Origin: Methanocorpusculum parvum
GTDB taxonomy: Archaea > Halobacteriota > Methanomicrobia > Methanomicrobiales > Methanocorpusculaceae
Length of the DNA: 40,466 bases
Assembly (NCBI GenBank): GCA_002287215.1
Contig: LMVO01000010.1
Span: 1 to 40,466, forward strand
Reading direction: 5' to 3'
In this document: piece after piece, positions 9,511 through 16,005 of the stretch
Position numbering within the stretch: the first letter of the stretch is position 1
Layout: each line of letters opens with the position of its first letter
Position numbers and translations under genes: made by a program
The notes under the pieces: generated by a model
Database searches by the model: none
The model's input: only the letters and a program-made list of their open reading frames with translations
Told to the model about the DNA's origin: nothing

Positions 9511-10994
9511 TTTATATCACTTTCAAAAAGTTGGAGAATCTCATCTTTGAGATATGCGTAATACGGCATTTCTAAAACGGTCTGTTGAATCTCATCCGGA
9601 TCGCATCCTCCTTTTCTAAATCCTTCAATCAATTCTTTAACACGGAGGAGGTCAGTTTCTTTCTCTAATGCATCAATTATTTTCTTTTGTTCATTATCTT
9701 GGGAATAGTGAACCAACCCAGTTAGCAGAACCGGTGAAAAATTCTCTATAAGTGATATATAAGAACTAAAAATCTCTTTCTGTTCAGAATTTAAGGAGTG
9801 TTGCAGTGAAATATACAAAGGATGTTTCTTATTTAAATGATAAGAATATTCACCATTAGCAGATTTTCTTTGTTCCCATACAGCACCTAGTGAAGGGCGT
9901 GCTGGGCCTTTTGCATAGGAACCGCGTGAATTATAGACTTGGGTTGATTTTTCAGTACAGTTAGCAACAATCCGTTTAAGCATTTCCTGAATATATACCG
10001 GGACTGTGGCTTTCGATTTGTCAACAGTTATTTTCCACTCTTCATCATGATTTGGAAGAATATCGATCTGTATTCTGGCTAAATTGAACGTATTCTCCTT
10101 TTTGATAATATCAAACCAGGTTCCGTATTTAATCAAGCGTCTATTTCTATAGAGATATATTCCCTGACTGCGTATCCAGCCGTGTATTCCTCCAGCCGCA
10201 TTATATTCATCTTCTGAGGTAAATTTAGATCTATGCGGCAGAACATATGGTAGAATAATTATCTCACCATTTTCACTGTAAACTATTTCCTCATCGAGTT
10301 CCTGTGTGGCACGATTGGCTGATATAAATGGATTCCAGGGAACAACCAGTTCATTATTTATTGTAATTTGTAGCTCGTCTTCCTCAATGAATCTGTGAAA
10401 AACCAAGCGCAAATGAGATTGAACTGATGATATTTTGCGGTAATATTTTTGTTTTGATTTATCAATATTCTTAGTATCTATCAAGGAATCCAATTTTTCA
10501 ATCAGGATAATAGTCCCGCTTGATAATTTGGAAAGTTCATTGCGGTATTTGCGAATAATATCACTTTCATCATTTACGCAGATATTCCAGTTCATTCCCT
10601 CACTGCTGCATATATTATCTAAATCCCAGCATGCGTCAGTTATATTGCTGCCATCATTAGTTATGACGGTAAGCCTTCGTCCTAAATACGTGCCGGCTGT
10701 CTTTAAGCCCAATCCAAAGCGCCCCAAATCAGAATCTGTACGTGTTGTTGAGAAATAAAATGCAGCTAATTTCATAGCTTCAATAAGTGTTGACTTATCC
10801 ATTCCTTTCCCATTATCAGATACAGTAATGGTTGAATTTTCATTTAACCATTTAAATTCGATATGAATTTGAGTAGATTCTGCAGATATGGAATTATCAA
10901 CTAAATCAGCAATAGCGGTTTCGGGAGTGTAACCCATATTCCTCATTGCTGCAAAAAGAGTTGGATCAGGTGGTGCTTCAACAATTTCAGGCAA
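9507..10994 (-). CDS. GHKL (MutL/Hsp90-like) ATPase, first gene of the defence operon
   Basis: 495 residues. The N-terminal half carries the Bergerat ATP-binding fold: AIADLVDNSISA (motif N with Glu replaced by Asp), VSDNGKGMD (G1), and DLGRFGLGLKTA (G2). Ordinary MutL endonuclease motifs are not seen, which fits the restriction-associated MutL-like clade thought to be related to MORC ATPases. Such proteins may dimerise on ATP and clamp DNA. The start is a TTG preceded by GTAGGAGT about 9 bases upstream, a good ribosome site, and no better in-frame ATG is available. It overlaps the Z1 gene by 4 bases (ATGA). Confidence 0.9.
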   Translation of the reverse strand: MPEIVEAPPDPTLFAAMRNMGYTPETAIADLVDNSISAESTQIHIEFKWLNENSTITVSDNGKGMDKSTLIEAMKLAAFYFSTTRTDSDLGRFGLGLKTAGTYLGRRLTVITNDGSNITDACWDLDNICSSEGMNWNICVNDESDIIRKYRNELSKLSSGTIILIEKLDSLIDTKNIDKSKQKYYRKISSVQSHLRLVFHRFIEEDELQITINNELVVPWNPFISANRATQELDEEIVYSENGEIIILPYVLPHRSKFTSEDEYNAAGGIHGWIRSQGIYLYRNRRLIKYGTWFDIIKKENTFNLARIQIDILPNHDEEWKITVDKSKATVPVYIQEMLKRIVANCTEKSTQVYNSRGSYAKGPARPSLGAVWEQRKSANGEYSYHLNKKHPLYISLQHSLNSEQKEIFSSYISLIENFSPVLLTGLVHYSQDNEQKKIIDALEKETDLLRVKELIEGFRKGGCDPDEIQQTVLEMPYYAYLKDEILQLFESDIK

Positions 10995-11060
10995 GTCTTT
11001 TTTACTCCTACATGATCTTATATGAAATAGACAGTTAACTGGATTTTCTGCTATTATTAA

Positions 11061-11073
11061 GTATTGATAATAC
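11061..11073. promoter_or_regulatory. Palindrome GTATT-GAT-AATAC, possible operator
   Basis: A perfect inverted repeat with 5-base arms lies about where transcription would start if the TATA box at 11084-11095 is used. A similar imperfect copy, GTATTCTCAATAT, lies at 11125-11137 on the far side of that box. Two like palindromes flanking a promoter suggest a repressor site, but in AT-rich DNA chance is not excluded. Confidence 0.3.
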
Positions 11074-11083
11074 CACGTTTACA

Positions 11084-11095
11084 GGTATATAACTT
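11084..11095 (-). promoter_or_regulatory. Candidate TATA element for the defence operon
   Basis: On the minus strand the sequence reads AAGTTATATACC, a plausible archaeal TATA box about 90 bases upstream of the TTG start of the GHKL gene. The surrounding DNA is AT-rich, so other boxes are possible. Confidence 0.35.
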
Positions 11096-11147
11096 ATTAT
11101 AATACTGAGTAGCGCAAAAAAATTGTATTCTCAATATTTTTTTCATC

Positions 11148-11187
11148 TCCGCCTTGGTATGGCGACGCCATTACCAGCTAGACCACG
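11148..11187 (-). pseudogene. tRNA-like fragment (D arm and anticodon arm only)
   Basis: On the minus strand GTGGTCTAGCTGGTAATGGC resembles positions 8-25 of an archaeal tRNA. It is followed by a 5-pair stem TCGCC/GGCGG with one T-G pair and a seven-base loop ATACCAA. No convincing acceptor stem, T arm or CCA-side sequence follows. Broken tRNA pieces are common at integration sites, and this one lies at the edge of the AT-rich island. The resemblance is short and could be chance. Confidence 0.35.
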
Positions 11188-11610
11188 AACAAAAATCAAT
11201 GACGATCCCCAGTGAAAATTCCCATCCAAACCAACTCCTCTCCTCTCTTATCCGCCCCTGTCCCCCATTTCGTGAATTTCGTTGGCGGGTTGGCGACGAA
11301 GTCGACGACCTCAGCCGAGCAAACCGAAGGTTTGCGTGTTTGTGAGTTTTAGTGTTGGGGGACGGGGGAGGGTACTACATGGAGATCGTCCAACGAACTT
11401 TTCTCTTTTTCGTGCTTTCGTTGGCGGGTTGGACGCGGAACGCGGCCGACCTCAGCTGAGCAAATCTTTGATTTGCGTTTTTTCGTGAATTTCGTGTGAT
11501 GCCCGCAGTCGCAAATCAAAGATTTGCTCCGCTAAGGGAGCTAAAGCTCCCCGCTGGAGAAAAACATGAGATGGAAAAACCCAGGCCAATATCCCACAAG
11601 AGACACCCAC

Positions 11611-12052
11611 CTATCCTAAGGCCTCCTCCCAAAACTCCTTTGCCCCCGCCTCCCCAAACTCCTCCCTAATCATCTCCTTCACCCACTCCCGATAGATCGC
11701 CCGCTTACTCTCCCCTAGCGCCATACCACACTACGCGCAAACCTTCGGTTTGCTCAGCTGTGGCCGCCCCTTCGGGGCTGCCCGCAGCCACAACAATACT
11801 TCGCCCTCCCCGCACTCGCAAATCAAAGATTTGATCGCACGTCTTCGCTTCGCTCAGCCTTGCTCAGCTGAGGGACCGAAAGGTCCCCGCCTCAGCTGAG
11901 GGCGAGCCTTGCGGCTCACCCCGCTTCATCAGCTCGAGCTGCACTCTTCGGATATCTTTCCCTGTCTGGCATAACTTATCCGCATACACATCCTTCTGAA
12001 AAAACAGCGGCTTCAATCTATCCTGCAGCGTCGGCGGAATATCACTCATCAT
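11611..12052 (-). pseudogene. Small gene interrupted by a hairpin insert
   Basis: The first part starts at ATG 12052 behind GGAGATACGTT, a good ribosome site. It runs as MMSDIPPTLQDRLKP through IRRVQLELMKRG to about 11921, where it enters hairpin repeats and reaches a stop at 11864. On the other side of the repeats, from 11724 to the stop at 11611, an open frame begins MALGESKRAIYREWVKEM and ends AKEFWEEALG. The two parts have similar charged helical character and are separated only by the insert, so they probably formed one protein of about 80 residues. The frames no longer match. The function of the original protein is not recognised. Confidence 0.5.
11739..11920 (-). repeat. Hairpin-module insert in the small gene
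   Basis: On the minus strand it begins GTGAGCCGCAAGGCTCGCCC and ends AGCTGAGCAAACCGAAGG followed by TTTGCG. In between are further stem-loops (GGGACC/GGTCCC, GCAAATC-type, GCCCCGAAGGGGC) joined by CTCAGCTGAG spacers. The two terminal modules are the same as those of the insert in the transposase at 40238-40366. The exact edges are uncertain by a few bases. Confidence 0.6.
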
Positions 12053-12131
12053 AACGTATCTCCTGTCCAGGTATCCCTGAACACATAAACAACCTAAGAC
12101 GTCACGCATTATAAACCCCTGACCGCGCGGT

Positions 12132-12239
12132 GGCGGGTTGCTCCGCAGGAGCGGCCTCAGCTGAGGCGGATCGACGGCTCAGCCGGCGATCTTAGCCGAG
12201 CAAGGCTTTGCCTTGCGACCAAGGCTTTGCCTTGCGAAT
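12132..12239 (+). repeat. 108-base hairpin-module insert with a matching uninserted relative
   Basis: It lies between TGACCGCGCGGT and CGATAATGCC. The same two flanks are joined, with a single C between them, at 13451-13473. The insert holds GGCGGGTTG, a CTCC-GCA-GGAG hairpin, the CCTCAGCTGAGG palindrome, an AGCCGAGC spacer and two copies of AAGGCTTTGCCTTGCG. Similarity between the two loci continues to the right, at CTCACT...AGAGAT and ATGCAAAAAAACG, so they are related sequences with and without the insert. Confidence 0.65.
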
Positions 12240-12382
12240 CGATAATGCCTCGGGATCGGGCAAAAATGGGGTGCTCACTCAGAGAGATAGGTTACGAAAA
12301 ATGCAAAAAAACGTCCCATGTCAGGCAATCAAAATCATTAATACATCTCAGATGAATTATTCAGTCAACTTCAGGTGATACC

Positions 12383-12982
12383 ATGAAAGAAAAAACTGAT
12401 CAAAAAAATAGAGCTCCTTGGATCGTCATTGGCATTTTACTTCTTATCCTCGTATCCCTGATCGGGTATGTTCTTGTGACCGGAGTACCCGACGACACAA
12501 AAACCAGCACATACGAAATACCCCATCCTGACGTTATCCTGCAGATGACGACGTATGAGGATATACTTGACTCCCTATACAAAGAAAACCCTCTGGGTCT
12601 GTCTTCAGTAAAAATCACAGATAGTCTCTATACCACGGAAATCGGATACTTTGACCCGGTAACATGTAAACAGACCGAAACTCTTCCAGTCGAAACAGAT
12701 AACATAACCGATTACATCCAAACCGTCGATCACATGCTGACCGACGAAGAACTAAGAAGAACGTATGGGAATGGCGGCCTGGCTGAAACTACGACGATCT
12801 TTGGCACCTGGATAACCAACCTTACCTGTACAAAAGACTCAGACCAATTCGTTATCTCCCTTCAGCGGGACAAACTCGTGCTCTCCGGGGAATTGAGCGC
12901 ATCCACGCTCAGAGCCATAAACACGTGGAAAAAAATAATCCCCGAACGTATAGCCCTGGAAAGAGAGGATTTTTACAGGTAA
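12383..12982 (+). CDS. Membrane-anchored hypothetical protein
   Basis: 199 residues. A short basic N terminus is followed by one hydrophobic segment, WIVIGILLLILVSLIGYVLV (residues about 13-32), then a soluble domain of about 165 residues with no cysteines in obvious pairs. The topology suggests an N-terminal anchor with the C-terminal domain outside the cell. The start is supported by GGTGAT six to eleven bases upstream. I recognise no family. It stands alone between two repeat zones, and the beginning of the next hairpin array lies about 70 bases after its stop. Confidence 0.7.
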   Translation: MKEKTDQKNRAPWIVIGILLLILVSLIGYVLVTGVPDDTKTSTYEIPHPDVILQMTTYEDILDSLYKENPLGLSSVKITDSLYTTEIGYFDPVTCKQTETLPVETDNITDYIQTVDHMLTDEELRRTYGNGGLAETTTIFGTWITNLTCTKDSDQFVISLQRDKLVLSGELSASTLRAINTWKKIIPERIALEREDFYR

Positions 12983-13054
12983 CCCATAGAATGATGAAAT
13001 ATTCCACGTACTCTTTGTGAAGGAATCGGTACAATGAAAGAAAAACCCGCATGC

Positions 13055-13192
13055 AAGTGAGCGAAGCGAAACGGAGAGCAAACCGAAAGTTTGTGAACAA
13101 GTGAGCGAAGCGAAGCGGAGAGCAAATCTCTGATTTGTGAACAAGCGAGGGTCGAAGACCCGAAGCGGGGAGCAAATCTCTGATTTGCGACC
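13055..13192 (+). repeat. 44-base hairpin array, about three units
   Basis: Units start at 13055, 13099 and 13143, exactly 44 bases apart. Each has the form AAGY, a first small hairpin, CGGAGAGC, a second hairpin with arms AAAYY, then GYGAAC. The array is preceded by GAAAAACCCGCATGC, as in elements B and C, but the closing GGGTTTTTCC is missing here. Confidence 0.8.
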
Positions 13193-13268
13193 ACGACAAG
13201 TCCTTTTTTTCTCACGTACCCAATCTCTGATTTGCGACCACGACAAGTCCTTTTTTTCTCACGTACCC
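13175..13268 (+). repeat. Perfect 47-base tandem duplication
   Basis: The sequences at 13175-13221 and 13222-13268 are identical. Each contains the second half of a GCAAATCTCTGATTTGC hairpin, CGACCACGACAAGTCC, a run of seven T and CTCACGTACC. Perfect identity implies a recent duplication at the end of the array. Confidence 0.85.
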
Positions 13269-13985
13269 AAACCAGGATCAAGAAGAGTGCCCCTCCCCCT
13301 CACCAAGAGGAGGGGTCTTAGAAAAAAAGCATTGGCCCGCCCCGACTCGATCCGTTTGGTTGAGACCAGGGCATATCATTCGGGCAGGAGTAATCCTATA
13401 AAACTTCCTGTCCTCACCAATACAATTTGAATCAGGAATATTTATACCCCTGACCGCGCGGTCCGATAATGCCCCCTCTTTTCGCGGAAACAGCGTTCTC
13501 ACTGAGAGATGAGGGGGTTTTCTGATGCAAAAAAACGGGACACGGGTGATGAAGACCGGGATTTTTTCCACCCCCTGACGAACGGATTTGAAACAAATAG
13601 GGGCCTCAGCAAACAGGATACTCCACCGCGGGCCAACTCGCAAGTCTGGCGACTTGATCGCAAGTTTCCTTCGAAAACTTGCTCAGCTGAACCCGGTCCG
13701 ATGGACCGGGCCGCCTCCGCTAAGATCGCCGGCCGCGCCGTCGATCCGCCTCCGCTGAGGCCGCCCCTATGTGTCGGGCCGCCTCGGCTGAGGTCGTCTG
13801 CTTCTCATCCGACCCGCCTCAGCTGAGGGACCTAACGGTCCCCGCCTCCGCTGAGGTCGTCCGCGTTCCGCGCCCAACCCGCCTCCGCGCCGGAGTCGCG
13901 GCCCCGCACCCCAGATCAAGAAAAGGGATTGTTCATCTATTTTTTGCAGAAAAAAAGACATGCAAGATAAGAAAAACCCGCATGC

Positions 13986-14167
13986 AAGTGAGCGAAGCGA
14001 AACGGAGAGCAAACTGAAAGTTTGTGAACAAGTGAGCGAAGCGAAACGGAGAGCAAACTGAAAGTTTGTGAACAAGTGAGCGAAGCGAAACGGAGAGCAA
14101 ATCTCTGATTTGCGAACAAGCGAGGGCTGCAAGCCCGAACCGGAGAGCAAAGCGAAGCTTTGCGAAC
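13986..14167 (+). repeat. Hairpin array of copy B: three 44-base units and one 50-base unit
   Basis: Units start at 13986, 14030, 14074 and 14118. The first two are identical (second hairpin AAACT-GAA-AGTTT). The third has AAATC-TCT-GATTT. The fourth is 50 bases, with GGGCT-GCA-AGCCC and AAAGC-GAA-GCTTT. A GAAAAACCCGC flank precedes the array and GGGTTTTTCC follows it. The 44-base period is not a multiple of three, so this is not a protein repeat. Confidence 0.85.
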
Positions 14168-14186
14168 GGGTTTTTCCTCAGCATTT

Positions 14187-14238
14187 GTCCAAGAGCCGAA
14201 GGCTCTTGAGACGTCTCACGAGCTTTTAGCTCGTGGAC
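14187..14238 (+). repeat. Double-hairpin core, copy B
   Basis: GTCC, AAGAGCC-GAA-GGCTCTT, GAGACGTCTC, CACGAGCT-TTT-AGCTCGTG, GAC. The arms are identical to copies A and C, and only the loops differ. Confidence 0.75.
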
Positions 14239-14396
14239 TTTTCCAGAGAGGGTGCGATTCTGCGTAGGCGAAGCCCAAATGGGCAAAGCTCATTTGGGCT
14301 AATTGGCGGTTAAATAATCTCATGTTTCCAAACCCAGCCGTACCCTTCCCAAATTGGATTCACAACCACACCGCGTAAGTCCTACTAAAAAAAAGA

Positions 14397-14780
14397 TCAG
14401 ATCCTGGTATATGTGCCGCCATACTGGTCGGTCAGGATCTTTTTATCAGCAGATAATGTGTGAGGATAGACGGTTTTGGTGTCTGTTGTGTAGGCAAACA
14501 CATACTTCCCTTTGTCGTTGCCCCAGAAAATATCGACTTTCGCTGCTTCGGATGAGCCGCCCTCCGCCATCATCGCATACCCGGTGTTGTCGTCTTTGAT
14601 CTCATAGATGATGTAGACCTCTTTTCCGTCAACGGTGTAAGAATCCGTGCTCTGCCAGATACCGACGATCGGGTCGGCCGTCCCGGTGCTGTTCACTGCC
14701 GGGACATCGGGGCTTATACACCCTGCGCTGGCAACAACGAGAACTGCGATGAGTCCGAGTAAGACTATCAGCTTTTTCAT
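14397..14780 (-). CDS. Predicted lipoprotein
   Basis: 127 residues. The N terminus MKKLIVLLGLIAVLVVASAG followed by Cys21 is a lipoprotein signal with an ASAGC lipobox, as used by many archaeal surface proteins. A serine/threonine-rich linker leads to a roughly 90-residue beta-rich domain (IVGIWQSTDSYTVDGKEV, YIIYEIKDDNTG, LTDQYGGTYTRI). The alternating strands and the GIW start resemble small lipocalin-like beta barrels, but I cannot name the family. A TATA-like ATTATATGATAA element about 20-30 bases upstream suggests a very short leader. It is transcribed away from the CYTH gene. Confidence 0.8.
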   Translation of the reverse strand: MKKLIVLLGLIAVLVVASAGCISPDVPAVNSTGTADPIVGIWQSTDSYTVDGKEVYIIYEIKDDNTGYAMMAEGGSSEAAKVDIFWGNDKGKYVFAYTTDTKTVYPHTLSADKKILTDQYGGTYTRI

Positions 14781-14798
14781 GCAAAGGATATCTTGCCT

Positions 14799-14812
14799 TT
14801 ATCATATAATAA
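14799..14812 (-). promoter_or_regulatory. TATA element of the lipoprotein gene
   Basis: The minus strand reads CTTATTATATGATA. Its centre is about 25 bases from the ATG at 14780, which fits a leaderless or nearly leaderless transcript. Confidence 0.45.
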
Positions 14813-14828
14813 GTTCCCGCCGCATCGA

Positions 14829-14842
14829 TAAGCAAATGCTTA
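14829..14842. promoter_or_regulatory. Palindrome TAAGCAAATGCTTA, possible operator
   Basis: A perfect inverted repeat (TAAGCA-AA-TGCTTA) lies in the 90-base divergent gap between the lipoprotein gene and the CYTH gene. It could bind a dimeric regulator for either gene. This is a suggestion from position and symmetry only. Confidence 0.3.
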
Positions 14843-14870
14843 TGCCTTTTCCTCATGCAAATATATCTCA

Positions 14871-15428
14871 ATGGCTCTTGAAATAGAAATAAAAGTGAAG
14901 GTCCCTTCTCTTGATCCCATCAGGGAAAAGCTCCTGCAAAACGGCTCGGTGCTGATCGCCGAACAGGATGAACATGATCTGTATTATAATGCCCCCCACC
15001 GTGATTTTGCCGTGACCGACGAAGCGCTCAGGATCCGGTACCTGACCAACCAGACCTGCGGGAAGGCTATGCCCCCGAACGTGACCTACAAAGGCCAAAA
15101 AGTCGGCCGAGAGGGTTTCAAATCCAGAGAAGAGCTCATCGTCGATCTCTCTTCTGCCGAGGAGTACTGTCTGATCCTTGAGCGGCTCGGTTTCCGGCTG
15201 ACCGCCGAGGTCGTCAAACACCGGGAGATCTATCAGTGCAAAGACGCGATCGTCACGCTGGATTATCTGCCCGGGGTCGGCACGTTCTCGGAGATCGAAG
15301 CATCCTTTGATCTTTCAGAGGAAGAAGCGATATCCGTGATCAATAAAACCGCAGAGATGGCCGGAATCGTCGGCGAACGGCTGACCAGATCCTATCTGGA
15401 GATCATGCTGGATTCCAAAAAGATCTGA
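14871..15428 (+). CDS. CYTH-domain protein (class IV adenylate cyclase / triphosphatase family)
   Basis: 185 residues, matching the single-domain class IV CyaB/CYTH proteins. The N-terminal EIEIKVKV motif, the basic strands ALRIRYL and NVTYKGQKVG, the EELIV strand and the acidic SEIEASF segment form the eight-stranded tunnel that binds triphosphate and two metals. Family members make cAMP or cleave inorganic or thiamine triphosphate. The sequence does not tell which, and archaeal members are mostly uncharacterised. It is followed 20 bases later by a UDG-like gene. Confidence 0.88.
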   Translation: MALEIEIKVKVPSLDPIREKLLQNGSVLIAEQDEHDLYYNAPHRDFAVTDEALRIRYLTNQTCGKAMPPNVTYKGQKVGREGFKSREELIVDLSSAEEYCLILERLGFRLTAEVVKHREIYQCKDAIVTLDYLPGVGTFSEIEASFDLSEEEAISVINKTAEMAGIVGERLTRSYLEIMLDSKKI

Positions 15429-15447
15429 TTATTGGAAGATCCATTTT

Positions 15448-16005
15448 ATGGCAGACAAAAGATCCGTGTTCGAAAACAATGACCCCGAAACGATCCGGGC
15501 AGTCATGATCAGCGAAGTGGTCCCAAAAGATCCGGACCAGGATTTTTACGCAGGACCGGACGCCGATTATGCAAAGTCGGCGGTCGCGCTGTTCCGGCAG
15601 GCCGGCGTCGATGTCTCCTCAGTCTCAGAACTCCTTTTTCGCGGGATATATCTCACGAACGCGGTAAAAGTTCCCAAAACCGGATACGCTGTGGAACTTT
15701 CCGCGATCGAACACAGTCTGCCTCTCCTGGAAGAGGAGCTTGCGTTGTTTCCAAATGTTCAGGTGATCATGCTGATGGGCGATGTTGCAAAAAAGTCGTT
15801 CAATATGATCACAAAAAAAGCGGCCGGCAAAAACTGCATCCCGTTGGGTGCGACCTACAAACTGCGGGCAGGCGAGTTCTATTTTGGAAACGTGCGGGTC
15901 ATCCCCTCCTATATCATGACCGGCGGAAACCTTCTGATCGAAAGATCCAAGACGCAGATGATCACGGAGGATATAAAAAAGATGATGGAAATTATTCTTC
16001 CGTGA
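15448..16005 (+). CDS. Uracil-DNA glycosylase superfamily-like protein
   Basis: 185 residues. The layout is that of the UDG fold: an N-terminal MISEVVPKDPDQDFY loop in the place of the catalytic water-activating loop, YLTNAVKVP, the central strand VQVIMLMGDVAKKSF (a MGxxA-type turn), and RVIPSYIMTGGN where active enzymes have a His-containing motif such as HPS. Here serine and tyrosine replace the usual histidine environment. Glycosylase activity is therefore uncertain and a divergent or altered function is possible. Its 3' end overlaps the convergent phosphoesterase gene by 14 bases. Confidence 0.7.
   Translation: MADKRSVFENNDPETIRAVMISEVVPKDPDQDFYAGPDADYAKSAVALFRQAGVDVSSVSELLFRGIYLTNAVKVPKTGYAVELSAIEHSLPLLEEELALFPNVQVIMLMGDVAKKSFNMITKKAAGKNCIPLGATYKLRAGEFYFGNVRVIPSYIMTGGNLLIERSKTQMITEDIKKMMEIILP

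Larger units (their letters stand above)
10995..12382. other. Decayed, repeat-rich intergenic zone
   Basis: After the AT-rich promoter of the defence operon the composition switches to GC-rich. The zone holds a tRNA-like scrap, two hairpin units of the form GGCGGGTTG-hairpin-CCTCAGCYGAGC-hairpin-GCG (about 11281-11336 and 11430-11477), an interrupted small gene, and a 108-base hairpin insert. I see no intact protein gene between 10995 and 12382. Confidence 0.7.
13604..14350 (+). repeat. Composite hairpin element, copy B (longest)
   Basis: The left end is CCTCAGCAAACAGGATACTCC then ACCGCGGGCC. About 260 bases of mixed hairpin modules follow, including a CGGCCCGGTCC-GAT-GGACCGGGCCG stem at 13690-13715. 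Next come CCCCGCACCCC, the array at 13986-14167, the double-hairpin core, GCGATTC, GCGTAGGCGAAGCC, a long AGCCCAAATG/CATTTGGGCT stem, and the right end CCCAGCCGTACCCTTCCC. The element ends 47 bases from the stop of the convergent lipoprotein gene. Copy C ends 45 bases from the stop of an antiporter gene in the same arrangement. Confidence 0.75.
12983..14396. other. Repeat-dominated intergenic zone
   Basis: From left to right it holds a hairpin array (13055-13192), a 47-base tandem duplication (13175-13268), a unique stretch with no recognisable gene (13270-13440), the uninserted relative of the 12132 site (13441-13560), and composite element copy B (13604-14350). Open frames here overlap each other in several frames on both strands and consist of translated hairpin repeats. 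I call none of them. Confidence 0.7.

Noticed and set aside
13325..13385. Reverse T-arm of a tRNA (GGCCCGCCCCGACTCGATCC)
   Set aside because: The loop resembles a T loop, but the stem does not pair and no other tRNA part is present.
13986..14167. Possible CRISPR array
   Set aside because: Regular spacing drew attention, but the units are nearly identical along their length, there are no unique spacers, and the variation is confined to paired hairpin arms. The only Cas gene is a distant solo cas1.
13767..14286. Overlapping open frames of 60-127 codons rich in Ser, Leu, Phe and Arg
   Set aside because: They read the same 44-base repeats in different frames on one strand. No start signals and no conserved protein pattern. 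They are by-products of stop-poor repeats.
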